Origin: Catellatospora tritici
Lineage (GTDB): Bacteria; Actinomycetota; Actinomycetes; Mycobacteriales; Micromonosporaceae
Reading direction: 5' to 3'
DNA: 64,000 bases
Assembly (NCBI RefSeq): GCF_019083965.1
Contig: NZ_JAHRCY010000021.1
Span: 1 to 64,000, forward strand
Shown here one piece after another: positions 10,128 through 19,300 of the stretch. The position numbers and the translations under genes were made by a program. The first letter of the stretch is position 1, and every line of letters starts with the position of its first letter. The notes below the pieces were generated by a model. The model ran no database searches. It was not told the DNA's origin and was given only the letters and a program-made list of their open reading frames with translations.

Positions 10128-10506
10128 GGTAACTCCAGACCGGGGGTGGGGTGCCGGTGCCCGGGGTGGGCGCCGTGGTGCGCAGTCGACGATCGTACGC
10201 GGGGTCGCGCCGGAGCCGGGCGGAACCGGCGCGACTTGACCGCGGCTCGGGAAGCGGGTGCACCGGCACCGCCCGCCCCGGAGGAGTAGGGCGGCGCCGG
10301 CGGTGGAGAGCGCTCTCCACGCCGAGGAGTGTTACGCGGTTGTTGCCAGCCGTCAATACCCGACGATAATGGTGTCCATATTGCTCGCCAAGATGACGGT
10401 TCGTGGACCCGTTGATTGACACCGGATGGGACCGAACGCAGACTCGGCGGGCGGATAACGCTCTCCCACGATCATGACGTGCTGCGCCCCGCCCAGGAGG
10501 TCGGCC
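10128..10506. other. Divergent intergenic region carrying operator site 1
   Basis: It holds the promoter and operator of the leftward beta-helix gene (10303-10356), a leader of roughly 195 bases, and on the other side the AGGAGG (10495-10500) of the rightward gene. No additional gene is supported. Confidence 0.7.
10303..10320 (-). promoter_or_regulatory. LacI-type operator, copy 1
   Basis: GTGGAGAGCGCTCTCCAC is a perfect 18-bp palindrome with the central CG typical of LacI-family operators. On the minus strand a TTGACG -35 (10351-10356) and TAACAC -10 (10329-10334), 16 bases apart, place it at or just after the start of transcription. The same palindrome occurs before the genes at 11389 and 12980. 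Confidence 0.8.
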
Positions 10507-11250
10507 ATGTACCCACCCCGCGCCACCATCCTTTCCGGACCGGGTTCCGGCCCTGGTCAACCCAACCGCCCAAGGCGAACCGAGCCGTCGCCGACCACCC
10601 GCCCGTGGCATGCCGCGTTAGGAAGGGGCCCTTCTACCACGCAAAGCGATAAGAAGGGGCCCTTCCTTTTCGTGGGGCTGGTGGCGGTGCTGTCTGCGGT
10701 GCTGCTCGCCGGGGCGGCCTGCGGGCAGTCCGCGTCGCCGAGCGCGCCCGCGCGCCCGGTCGCCTCGCCGCTGCTGCTGCAGGGCGCCGACGTCGCCTGG
10801 CTGCAGCTCATGATCTCGATGGACGGGCAGATGATCGCGCTGCTGGAGCGGGGGGAGCGGCGCGGCGGCGACGCGGCCGTGCGCGAGCTGGCGGCGCGGC
10901 TGCGCGGTGAGCACGCGCCCGAGCTGGCACGGCTGGTCGAGCTGCGTACCAGGGCCGGGTTGCCGACCGACGACCCCCACAAGGGTCACGACATGCCGGG
11001 CATGGTGACCGACGCCGACCTGGCCGAAGTGGACGCTGCCGCCGCGTCCGGATTCGACGCGCTGTTCCTGACCCGGGTGCGTGAGCACCTGGACCAGTGC
11101 GTGTCACTGGCCAAGTCGGAGCAGCAGGCCGGCACGGATCCGGCGATCCGGGACGCGGCCGCGGCCGTCGAGCGGGAACGCGCAGCTCAACGTGCCGAGT
11201 TGGATCGGGTCGCGAAGCAACGTATTGACGTATCGGCAACCGGCGCGTAA
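10507..11250 (+). CDS. DUF305-like putative lipoprotein with degenerate His motifs
   Basis: The C-terminal 190 residues begin with a hydrophobic stretch and Cys (VGLVAVLSAVLLAGAACG), a likely lipoprotein signal. They continue with two helical repeats resembling DUF305, a four-helix protein often linked to metal handling. The family's HH pairs are lost: LMISMDGQM and FLTRVREHL stand where LMxxHHxxA would be expected, though an HKGHDMPGM metal-like patch is present. The start is conflicted. ATG 10507 has a near-ideal AGGAGG six bases upstream, but it puts 55 residues, partly encoded by palindrome A3, before the signal peptide. GTG 10672, just after A3, gives a normal lipoprotein of 192 residues. 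The stop codon TAA also forms part of the -10 of the next gene. Confidence 0.7.
   Translation: MYPPRATILSGPGSGPGQPNRPRRTEPSPTTRPWHAALGRGPSTTQSDKKGPFLFVGLVAVLSAVLLAGAACGQSASPSAPARPVASPLLLQGADVAWLQLMISMDGQMIALLERGERRGGDAAVRELAARLRGEHAPELARLVELRTRAGLPTDDPHKGHDMPGMVTDADLAEVDAAAASGFDALFLTRVREHLDQCVSLAKSEQQAGTDPAIRDAAAAVERERAAQRAELDRVAKQRIDVSATGA
10619..10668. repeat. Dispersed palindrome family A, copy A3, inside a coding frame
   Basis: GGAAGGGGCCCTTC and GAAGGGGCCCTTCC flank the CGCAAAGCGATAA core. Unlike the other copies it does not follow a stop codon: it lies in the 5' part of the DUF305-like gene, in frame and without a stop, just before the signal-peptide start. Confidence 0.88.
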
Positions 11251-11253
11251 AAC
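11225..11253 (+). promoter_or_regulatory. Promoter of the discoidin-DUF1996 gene
   Basis: TTGACG (11225-11230), a 17-base spacer and TAAAAC (11248-11253). The -10 overlaps the stop codon of the preceding gene. The predicted start, near 11260, falls inside the operator palindrome. Confidence 0.7.
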
Positions 11254-11256
11254 TCT

Positions 11257-11272
11257 TGGAGAGCGCTCTCCA
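11257..11272 (+). promoter_or_regulatory. LacI-type operator, copy 2
   Basis: TGGAGAGCGCTCTCCA is a perfect 16-bp palindrome overlapping the predicted start of transcription of the gene at 11389. A repressor bound here would block initiation. Confidence 0.8.
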
Positions 11273-11388
11273 TCGTACTGCGGTGTGAAGCGGCCATGCC
11301 CGCCAGCGGTTCGCGGTACGGCCCGTCCCAGTTCGGCCGCCCCCGCCTGCCCAGGGCGTGGACGTGCCCCCACCTCCCGGGAGATCGC

Positions 11389-12780
11389 ATGACAACCTTC
11401 GGCCAACGCCGGCCGAGTCGCGCCAACGTACGGCGGGGACTGCTCGCAGCCGCCGCCCTGGCCGCCTCGCTGCTGGTGGCTCCGTCACCGGCCGCGCAGG
11501 CCGCCACCACGCTGCTGTCGCAGGGCAAGCCCGCGACGGCGTCGTCCACCGAGAACGGCGGCACCGTCGCGACCGCCGCCGTCGACGGCAACCCCACGAC
11601 CCGCTGGTCCAGTCAGTGGAGCGACCCGCAGTGGCTGCGGGTGGACCTCGGCACCTCCGCCACCATCAGCCAGGTGGTGCTGCAGTGGGAGTCGGCGTAC
11701 GCGAAGTCGTTCCAGATCCAGGTGTCCGCTGACGGCAACGCCTGGACCTCGATCTACTCGACCACGACCGGCCCCGGCGGCACCCAGACGCTCAACGTCT
11801 CGGGCACCGGCCGCTACGTGCGCATGTACGGCACGCAGCGCGCCAACGGCTACGGCTACTCGCTGTTCGAGTTCCAGGTGTACGGCGACAACGGCAGCAC
11901 GCCCCCCACCTCCGGGTACGTGCTGGCCAACCCGCAGGTCACGGGCGTGACCCCGTCGACCTACAACCCGCCGCACGCCTACTTCCACGAGTTCCAGGCC
12001 AACTGCGCGTTCAGCCACGACAAGCCGGACGACCCGATCGTCTTCCCGGGTCTGGCGGGCGCGTCGCACATGCACACGTTCATGGGCAACCGCACCACGA
12101 ACGCCGCCAGCACCATCTCCTCGCTGCAGGCCGGCACCTCGACCTGCACCGCGCCGGATGACAAGTCGGGCTACTGGATGCCGACGATGTACAACGGCAA
12201 CACGGTGGTGACCCCGGTCGGTCCGCAGGTCATCTACTACAAGACCGGTGTCAACGACTACACCAGCGTCCGGCCGTTCCCGGTCGGCCTGCGATTCGTC
12301 GTGGGCAGCCCGACGGCCACCGCCGACCAGTTCATGTACGGCTCGGTCGAGGGCTGGGAGTGCGGCGAGAGCTACCACAACGCCGACTTCCCGTCGTACT
12401 GCCCGACCAACTCCCAGGTCAACGTCCGCTACCAGGCCCCGAGCTGCTGGAACGGTCTGTACCTGGACACGCCTGACCACAAGAGCCACATGGCGTACCC
12501 GGTGAACCTGGTCTGCCCGGCCAGCCACCCGATCGCCCTGCCGATGCTCGAGTTCAAGATGGCGTTCCCGGTCAACGGGGACATGTCGCAGGTGCGGCTG
12601 TCGAGTGGACGGGGCTACTCGTTCCACTACGACTTCTTCAACGCCTGGGACCCGGCCACGCAGGCCGCGCTGGTCAACCATTGCATCGTGGGTGGCCTGC
12701 AGTGCAACGCGCGGGGTTACGACGAGACCCAGCCCGGTCGGGGTGCGGCGCTCGGCACGAACTACCGCCTGCCCGCGTAG
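11389..12780 (+). CDS. Secreted discoidin (CBM32-like)-DUF1996 protein
   Basis: 463 residues from ATG 11389, with CGGGAGA upstream. The signal peptide is clear: twin-Arg-like basic start, LLAAAALAASLLVAPSPAAQA, cleavage near residue 37. Next comes an F5/8 type C (discoidin) domain, about residues 40-170, with NPTTRWSS, QWLRVDLG and YSLFEFQVYG. The C-terminal ~280 residues are DUF1996, recognisable by FQANCAFSHDKPDDPIVFPG, SHMHTFMGN and the Cys-rich core. DUF1996 proteins are secreted and common in fungi and actinomycetes, with no settled activity; the discoidin domain suggests binding to a glycan. It shares operator and promoter layout with the GH3 gene 200 bases on. A 14-bp hairpin follows the stop. 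Confidence 0.93.
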   Translation: MTTFGQRRPSRANVRRGLLAAAALAASLLVAPSPAAQAATTLLSQGKPATASSTENGGTVATAAVDGNPTTRWSSQWSDPQWLRVDLGTSATISQVVLQWESAYAKSFQIQVSADGNAWTSIYSTTTGPGGTQTLNVSGTGRYVRMYGTQRANGYGYSLFEFQVYGDNGSTPPTSGYVLANPQVTGVTPSTYNPPHAYFHEFQANCAFSHDKPDDPIVFPGLAGASHMHTFMGNRTTNAASTISSLQAGTSTCTAPDDKSGYWMPTMYNGNTVVTPVGPQVIYYKTGVNDYTSVRPFPVGLRFVVGSPTATADQFMYGSVEGWECGESYHNADFPSYCPTNSQVNVRYQAPSCWNGLYLDTPDHKSHMAYPVNLVCPASHPIALPMLEFKMAFPVNGDMSQVRLSSGRGYSFHYDFFNAWDPATQAALVNHCIVGGLQCNARGYDETQPGRGAALGTNYRLPA

Positions 12781-12789
12781 TGCGAACAC

Positions 12790-12823
12790 GGCGGTCGGCC
12801 CCGGCATGGCGGGGCCGACCGCC
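12790..12823. terminator. 14-bp hairpin after the DUF1996 gene
   Basis: GGCGGTCGGCCCCG (12790-12803) pairs with CGGGGCCGACCGCC (12810-12823) around GCATGG, 10 bases past the stop. A C-rich TCTTCG follows. Confidence 0.75.
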
Positions 12824-12854
12824 TCTTCGTGCGCGGGACGGCACGCGGCAGGGC

Positions 12855-12904
12855 TTGACTAATCACCGTGCTTCGATGAAAGTACGTCATTGGAGAGCGC
12901 TCTC
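12855..12904 (+). promoter_or_regulatory. Promoter plus LacI-type operator, copy 3
   Basis: TTGACT (12855-12860) is followed at about 16-17 bases by a weak -10 (TGAAAG/GAAAGT). The palindrome GAGAGCGCTCTC (12893-12904) comes next, at or just after the predicted start. The left flank TG matches copies 1 and 2; the right flank is degenerate (TG instead of CCA). Confidence 0.7.
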
Positions 12905-12979
12905 TGACATGATTCTCCATCGCCGTGGCACGTCCCGCTCCCCACGAGACGCGCCCGGCCTGTCCTGTCAGGAGCAGCC

Positions 12980-15900
12980 ATGTTCCGCAGAACCGCCACC
13001 GCCAGGCTGCGTCGCAGCCGGGCGGTGCTGATGACGGCAGCCGCCGCCATCGCAGTCCTCGTCGCGCAGTCACTGGTCTCCTCCGGCCCCGCCCAGGCCG
13101 CCGGACCACTGATCTCGCAGGGCAAGCCCGTGCTCGCCTCCTCGGCCGAGAACGCGGCGTTCCCGGCCACGGCCGCGGTCGACGGCGACCTCGGCACCCG
13201 CTGGTCCTCGGCGTTCAGCGACCCCCAGTGGATCCGCGTCGACCTCGGCGCCACCGCCGCGATCGACCAGGTGATCGTGCGCTGGGAGGCGGCGTACGCC
13301 ACCGCGTACCAGATCCAGACCTCGCCCGACGGCAACACCTGGACCACGATCTACTCCACCACCGCGAGCACCGGCGGCACGCAGACCCTGCCCATCACCG
13401 GCAGCGGCCGCTACGTGCGCCTGTACGGCACCGCCCGCGCCACCGGCTACGGCTACTCCCTGTGGGAGTTCCAGGTCTACGGCACCATCGGCGGCGGCGG
13501 GGGTGGCGGAGGTGGCGGCGGTGCCACCATCTCCGACTTCAAGAAGGTCGACGCCTCCTCGTACGAGGGCGGCAACGCCCCCGGCGCCGCCGTCGACGGC
13601 CGCACCACCACCCGTTGGTCGTCGGCGTTCAGCGACCCGCAGTGGATGAGCATCGACCTCGGTGGCGCCGCCACCATCGCCAAGGTGGTGCTGAACTGGG
13701 AGGCCGCGTTCGCGCGCGGCTACCGGATCGAGACGTCCAACGACAAGGTCAACTGGACCAGCATCTACTCCACCACCACCGGCGCCGGGGGCATCGAGAC
13801 GCTGAACATCAGCGGCTCCGGCCGCTACCTCCGGCTTTACGGCACCGCCCGCGCCACCGGCTACGGCTACTCGCTGTGGGAGTTCCAGGTGTTCGGCAGC
13901 GTCGACACCGCCTCGACCACCGCGCCGCTGCTGTCCGGCCCGACCAAGCCCCCGGCGGTCACCGGCCAGTTCGCGCTGACCGCCCCCGCCGACGCGGCCA
14001 TGGTCACCACCACCCGCCGCCCCACCCTGACCTGGAACGCCGTCTCGGGTGCGGTCCGCTACCAGGTGTGGCTCAACGTCAGCCGCACCGACTACGACTT
14101 CACCCAGCCCGGCAACCTGATCGACCTCTACACCAAGGTCGCCGAGCCCACCGGCACCAGCTACACGCCCACCTGGGACCTGCCCGACCGGTGGACCTAC
14201 AAGTGGTACATCACCTCGGTCAACGGCTCCGGGGCGACCACCACGTCCAACATCCGCAAGTTCAGCGTCTACGTCCCCGTCCTCGAAACCGTCGCCGACG
14301 GCGTCAACATCGTCAACGGCAGCCGAGACCTGAACAAGAACGGCACCATCGAGCCGTACGAGGACTGGCGTCAGCCCGTCGACACCCGCGTGAACGACCT
14401 CCTGAGCCGCATGACGACCCAGGAGAAGGCGTACCAGATGTTCTACAACGCCCAGACGTTCAACCAGTCGGGCTGGCACTTCGGCCCCGCCGAGGGCCCG
14501 GACCTGCACACCTACCTGCTGTCGTCGGCGGCGACCCGGCTGGGCATCCCGTTCGTCTCGGCGGGCGACACCATCCACGGGTACAAGACCACCTATCCCA
14601 CCCAGAGCGCGCTGGCCGCGGCGCGCGACTACCCCCTCGACTACAAGCTCGGCGACATGCAGCGTCGCGAGCAGCTGGAAGTCGGCACCCGGGGCGTGCT
14701 CGGCCCGCTGGCCGAGGTCGGCACCAAGGTGCTCTACCCGCGCATCCAGGAGGGCAACGGCGAGAACGCCGACGTCGCCGCCGCCCAGGTCCGGGCGCTG
14801 GTGGCGGGCCTGCAGGGCGGCCCGGAGCTCAACCCGCAATCCGTCCTGGCCACGGTGAAGCACTGGCCGGGCGAGGGCGCGGGCGGCGAGGCCCTGATCG
14901 TGTACGACGCCGTCACGATCAAGTACCACATGATCCCGTTCCGGGCCGCGATGGAGGCCGGCGCGGTCAACATCATGCCCGGGTACGCGGGCAGCTCCCT
15001 GCTCGACCCCGGTGGCCCCGGCGCCGGTGACAGCGCCAAGATCCTCGCCTACCTGCGCAACAACATGGGCTACACCGGTCTCATCACCACCGACTGGCTG
15101 CCCTCGGGCTCCTGGGTCGGCGCCGCCAACGCGGGCTCCGACGTGATGGGCGGAGCGGACCCGGGCGCCCCCGGCTACTCCATCGCCACCTTCACCGCCG
15201 GAGTGCCCGTCGCCCGCATCGACGACGCCGTCCGCCGCATCCTGAGGCTCAAGTTCCAGCTCGGCGTCTTCGAGAACCCGTACGGCGACCCGGTCAACGG
15301 CCCGTACCGGTTCCACCAGCCCGCGTACACGGCCCTGGCCAACCAGGCCTCCCGCGAGGCGATGACCCTGCTCAAGAACAACGGCATCCTGCCGCTGCGC
15401 CTGGCCGCCGGGGACAACATCGTCGTCGCCGGTCCCCGCGCCGCGGACTCGCTGGCCTGCTGCATCTGGACCAGCTACTTCCACCAGGAGTACGGCTCGA
15501 AGAACATCATCGACGCCGTCCGCGCCCGCGCCGCCACCGCCGGAGTCAACGTCTACCAGGACACCGGTCCGACCCCGAAGCTCGCCATCGTCGCGGTCGG
15601 CGAAGGCTCGTACACCCACGCCACCAGCTGGGTGAAGGAGCAGCCCTACCTGCCCGCCGACCAGCTCGCCGTCATCCAGAACTTCCGCAACCAGAACATC
15701 CCGGTCGTGGTCGTGCTGGTGCTGCCCCGGCCCTACGTCATCACCGAGTGGGATGCCCTGCCCGCCGCCACCGTGGTCACCTACCGCGGCGGCGAGGAGA
15801 TGGGTCCCGCCCTGGCGAGCCTGCTCTTCGGCGACTACACCCCCAGCGGCCGCCTGCCCTGGCAACTGCCACGCAACCTGACCGACGTCCTGCGCGCCGG

Positions 15901-16072
15901 TGGCACCGACATCCCCGCCGACGCCACCGAATCCTGGGACCTCCCGTACGACCTCGGCGCCACCGCCGCCCAGCGCACCGACATCCGCGCCAAGATCGAC
16001 GCAGGCCAACCCGTCCCCGCCACCTACGGCAACCCCCTCTACCAATACGGCGCCGGCCGCACCGGCTGGTGA
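12980..16072 (+). CDS. Secreted GH3 glycosidase with two discoidin domains
   Basis: A 1030-residue exported enzyme. The signal peptide covers roughly residues 1-41 (Arg-rich, then MTAAAAIAVLVAQSLV, ending AQAA). Two F5/8C domains follow (about 42-170 and 185-310), joined by an 11-Gly linker and about two thirds identical to each other. Next is an FN3-like module (about 330-430), then the GH3 catalytic region. GH3 motifs seen are VKHWPGEGAGGEA, the nucleophile segment GLITTDWLPSG (Asp near 704), SREAMTLLKNNGILPL and FGDYTPSGRLPWQLP. GH3 enzymes are beta-glucosidases, beta-xylosidases or relatives acting with retention. The target is unknown, but the discoidin pair suggests attachment to an insoluble or cell-wall glycan. 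AGGAG precedes ATG 12980. Palindrome A4 starts 4 bases after the stop. Confidence 0.95.
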   Translation: MFRRTATARLRRSRAVLMTAAAAIAVLVAQSLVSSGPAQAAGPLISQGKPVLASSAENAAFPATAAVDGDLGTRWSSAFSDPQWIRVDLGATAAIDQVIVRWEAAYATAYQIQTSPDGNTWTTIYSTTASTGGTQTLPITGSGRYVRLYGTARATGYGYSLWEFQVYGTIGGGGGGGGGGGATISDFKKVDASSYEGGNAPGAAVDGRTTTRWSSAFSDPQWMSIDLGGAATIAKVVLNWEAAFARGYRIETSNDKVNWTSIYSTTTGAGGIETLNISGSGRYLRLYGTARATGYGYSLWEFQVFGSVDTASTTAPLLSGPTKPPAVTGQFALTAPADAAMVTTTRRPTLTWNAVSGAVRYQVWLNVSRTDYDFTQPGNLIDLYTKVAEPTGTSYTPTWDLPDRWTYKWYITSVNGSGATTTSNIRKFSVYVPVLETVADGVNIVNGSRDLNKNGTIEPYEDWRQPVDTRVNDLLSRMTTQEKAYQMFYNAQTFNQSGWHFGPAEGPDLHTYLLSSAATRLGIPFVSAGDTIHGYKTTYPTQSALAAARDYPLDYKLGDMQRREQLEVGTRGVLGPLAEVGTKVLYPRIQEGNGENADVAAAQVRALVAGLQGGPELNPQSVLATVKHWPGEGAGGEALIVYDAVTIKYHMIPFRAAMEAGAVNIMPGYAGSSLLDPGGPGAGDSAKILAYLRNNMGYTGLITTDWLPSGSWVGAANAGSDVMGGADPGAPGYSIATFTAGVPVARIDDAVRRILRLKFQLGVFENPYGDPVNGPYRFHQPAYTALANQASREAMTLLKNNGILPLRLAAGDNIVVAGPRAADSLACCIWTSYFHQEYGSKNIIDAVRARAATAGVNVYQDTGPTPKLAIVAVGEGSYTHATSWVKEQPYLPADQLAVIQNFRNQNIPVVVVLVLPRPYVITEWDALPAATVVTYRGGEEMGPALASLLFGDYTPSGRLPWQLPRNLTDVLRAGGTDIPADATESWDLPYDLGATAAQRTDIRAKIDAGQPVPATYGNPLYQYGAGRTGW

Positions 16073-16076
16073 GAGG

Positions 16077-16126
16077 TAAGGAAGGGCCCCTTCTTATCGC
16101 TTTACGTAGCGGAAGGGCCCCTTCTT
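16077..16126. repeat. Dispersed palindrome family A, copy A4 (inverted orientation)
   Basis: AAGGAAGGGCCCCTTCTTATCG, then GGAAGGGCCCCTTCTT on the right. The TTATCGCTTTACG core is the reverse of the other copies. It starts four bases after the GH3 stop codon, the strongest case for terminator function. Confidence 0.9.
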
Positions 16127-16212
16127 GACCCGCATCCCTGACCGCGCCCGGGTGCGGTCGGCGCGCACCTGCGTCGACCGCACCCGGGCGCGGAACGTGG
16201 GAAGGCCGACGG

Positions 16213-16295
16213 CCAAGATCGCTCATCTTGCCTGGCAACTGGGCGTATCTTGGGGCACCTTTCGCCCGTTTGCCAGGCAACATAAGTGATCTTGG
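16213..16295. repeat. Compound palindrome, family C
   Basis: Outer arms CCAAGATC (16213-16220) and GATCTTGG (16288-16295) enclose inner arms TTGCCTGGCAA (16228-16238) and TTGCCAGGCAA (16270-16280), each of which is itself palindromic. It shares the CCAAGAT word with family B. It lies between the GH3 gene and the AfsR-like gene. Confidence 0.75.
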
Positions 16296-16374
16296 TGGGC
16301 CGCCGGCGCGGGCGGGTGATCTTGGAAGTTGGGTCGGGGGCGGGACGTGGCCGCGACCTGGGAGACTGGTCGCC

Positions 16375-19300
16375 ATGCGGGTGGGGATCCTGGGGCCGCT
16401 GGAGGTGAGCTCCGGCGGGCGACACATCGAGATCACGGGGGCGCGGCTGCGCGCCCTGCTGATCCGGCTGGCACTGGACGCGGGCCGGACCGTCAGCGTG
16501 CCCGCGCTCGCCGACGCCCTCTGGGGCGAGGCCGTGCCCGCCGACCCCGCCAACGCGGTCCAGTCGCTGGTGTCGCGGCTGCGCCGCGCCCTGCCCGACG
16601 ACACGGTCAGCTACGGCCCTGGCGGCTACCGACTGGACCTGACCACCGAGGACGTCGACGCGCTGCGGTTCGAGCAACTGGCCCGGCAGGGGCAGCGGGA
16701 GCTGCGCGCCGGTGACCCGGCCGCCGCCGCGCGATCGCTGGCCGCCGCGCTGCGGCTGTGGCGCGGCGAGCCACTGGCCGAGGTCGCCGACGCGCCGTAC
16801 GCAGTCGCGCCCGCCGCCCGCTGGGCCGAACTGCGCCTGTCCGCGACCGAGGACCGGATCGAGGCCGAGCTGGCCGGTGGGGGCGGCGAACACCTGGTCG
16901 CCGAGCTGGAGGAGCTGACCCGCGCCAACCCGCTGCGCGAGCGCCCGCACGCGCTGCTGGTGCAGGCGCTCTACCAGGCCGGACGGCAGGCCGAGGCGCT
17001 CGCCGCGTACGACGCGCTGCGCGACCGCCTCGCCGACGAGCTGGGCCTCGACCTGTCCCCGCAGTTGCAGGAGTTGCGCGTGGCCGTGCTGCGCGCCGAC
17101 CCGGCCCTGGCCGGGCGCAAACCCGCCCGGCGCGGCAACCTGCGCGCCGCGCTGACCAGCTTCGTCGGCCGCGAGCCCGAACGCGCCCGCATCGAGCAGC
17201 AGCTGGCCGCCGGACGCCTGGTCACCCTCGTCGGCCCCGGCGGCGCGGGCAAGACCCGGCTGGCCACCACCGTGGCCGCCGAGCACGCCGGGCGCGGCGA
17301 CGGCGCGGTATGGCTGGTCGAGCTGGCCGCCGTCGTCGACCCGATCGACCTGACCCAGACCGTGCTGGCCGCCCTGGAGCTGCGCGAGCTGCCGCACCTG
17401 GAGAACGCGGGCGCATCGACCGCCCCGCGCGACGCGACCAGTCGCCTGGTCGAGGCGCTGTCGGCCCCGGGGACGCTGGTGGTGCTCGACAACTGCGAGC
17501 ACCTGGTCGCCGCGGTCGCGCAGCTCGCCGACGACCTGCTCAGCCGCTGCCCCCGGCTGCGGATCGTGGCGACCAGCCGTGAACCGCTGGCCATCCTCGG
17601 CGAGGCACTGTGCCCGGTCACGCCGCTGAGCCTGCCCGAACCCGACGCCGACGTGGCGCGGGCGCTGACGTTCCCGGTGGTGGAGCTGCTGCGCGACCGG
17701 GCGGTGGCGGTGTGCCCCGACTTCGTCGTCGACGAGGGCAACGTCGCCGCCGTGGTCGAGATCTGCCGCCGCCTGGACGGACTGCCACTGGCGATCGAAC
17801 TGGCCGCCGCCCGGCTGCGTACGCTGTCGCCGCAGCATGTGGCGGCCCGGCTCGACGACCGGTTCCGGCTGCTCACCGGCGGCAGTCGGACCGCGCTGGC
17901 CCGGCACCGGACGCTGCGCGCCGTCGTCGACTGGAGCTGGGACCTGCTCGGCGAGCAGGAGCGGCTGCTGGCCGCCCGGCTGGCCGTGTTCCCGGCCGGG
18001 ATCGCCCACGACAGCGCCGCGGGGGTGTGCGCGGGCCCCGACCTGCCTGCCGCCGAGGTGCCCGACCTGCTCGACGCCCTGGTCGACCGGTCGCTGCTGC
18101 AGGTCGTCCCCGCCGACGAGCCGCGCTACCGCATGCTCGACACCATTCGGGAGTACGGATTGGAGCAGCTCGCCGCCGCGGGCACGCTGGCCGCCACCCG
18201 CGACGCGCACCTGGCCTGGTTCCTGGAGCTGGCCGAGACCGCCGAACCGAAGCTGCGCGGTCCCGAACAGATCGAGTGGATCGGCAGGCTCGTCACCGAA
18301 CGGGACAACGTGCTCGCGGCGCTGCATCACGCCTGCGATACCGGCGACGCCGACGCGGCGGTGCGGATGGGCGCCTCACTGGGGCTGTTCTGGACGGTGC
18401 TCGGCGACAACGCCGAGGCGGCCACGTGGCTCGGGCAGGCGCTGGCGGTGCCGGGGCCGACGTCGGCGCAGACCCGTACCCTCGCCCGGGTCTTCCACCT
18501 GGTGAACAAGGCGGCGGTCGAGCCGTCGCAGGAGGGCGTCTCCGGCGTCATGGAGGCGTTCGTCAAGCTGGCGGCCGAGGTGGACCCGGAGTGGGATCAT
18601 CCGCTGTTCGCGCTGGTGGAACCCGCGATGGCGATGGTCGCCGACAACACCGAGGCCGGGCTGGCCGCGATCGAGCGGCGGCTGGGCAACGCCGACCCGT
18701 GGGCGCAGGCGATGCTGCTGGCGGCGCGGGCGTTCATCCGCGACAACGACGGCGACGCCGAAGGCATGTACGCCGACATGCAGGACGCGGTGGCCCGGCT
18801 GCGCGCCATCGGGGACCGGGCCGGTCTGTCGGTCACGCTGACCGCGCTGGCGGAGGCCGAGCTGGTACGCGGGCGCGGCGAAGTCGCCGTCGGCCTGTTG
18901 CACGAGTCGATCTCGCTGGTACGGCAGCTAAGCTCCGACGAGGACAGCGGCTACGCCCGGATGCGGCTGGCCGCCATGCGCGTGCACCTGGGCGAGTACG
19001 ACGCCGCGCGGGCCGACCTGCGCGAGCTGGCCCGGGGCGGCAACGGTCGGGACGTGTGCGGAGCCCTGCTGACCCTGGGCGACCTCGCCCGCTACCAGGA
19101 CCGGCTGGACGAGGCATGGGAGCACTACGCGGCGGCCAAGGCACAGGTCGCGGAGACGTTCATGGTGTCGCCGCAGTTCCTGGCACTGATCGGGACGTCG
19201 GTGGCGCACCTGATGGTGGCGCGGCGGGAGCTGGCGACCGCGCGCGTGGAGCTGGTGTCGGCGCTGGCGGCCGGGCTGCAGGTCAAGGACATGCCGGTGG

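Noticed and set aside
13070..16045. A 991-codon minus-strand frame opposite the GH3 gene
   Set aside because: Low-complexity Gly/Val/Asp/Arg translation without motifs; the plus strand is the GH3 enzyme.
16228..16374. Longer N-terminus for the AfsR-like protein
   Set aside because: It would translate palindrome C; homologues begin MRxGxLGPLEV at the ATG of 16375.
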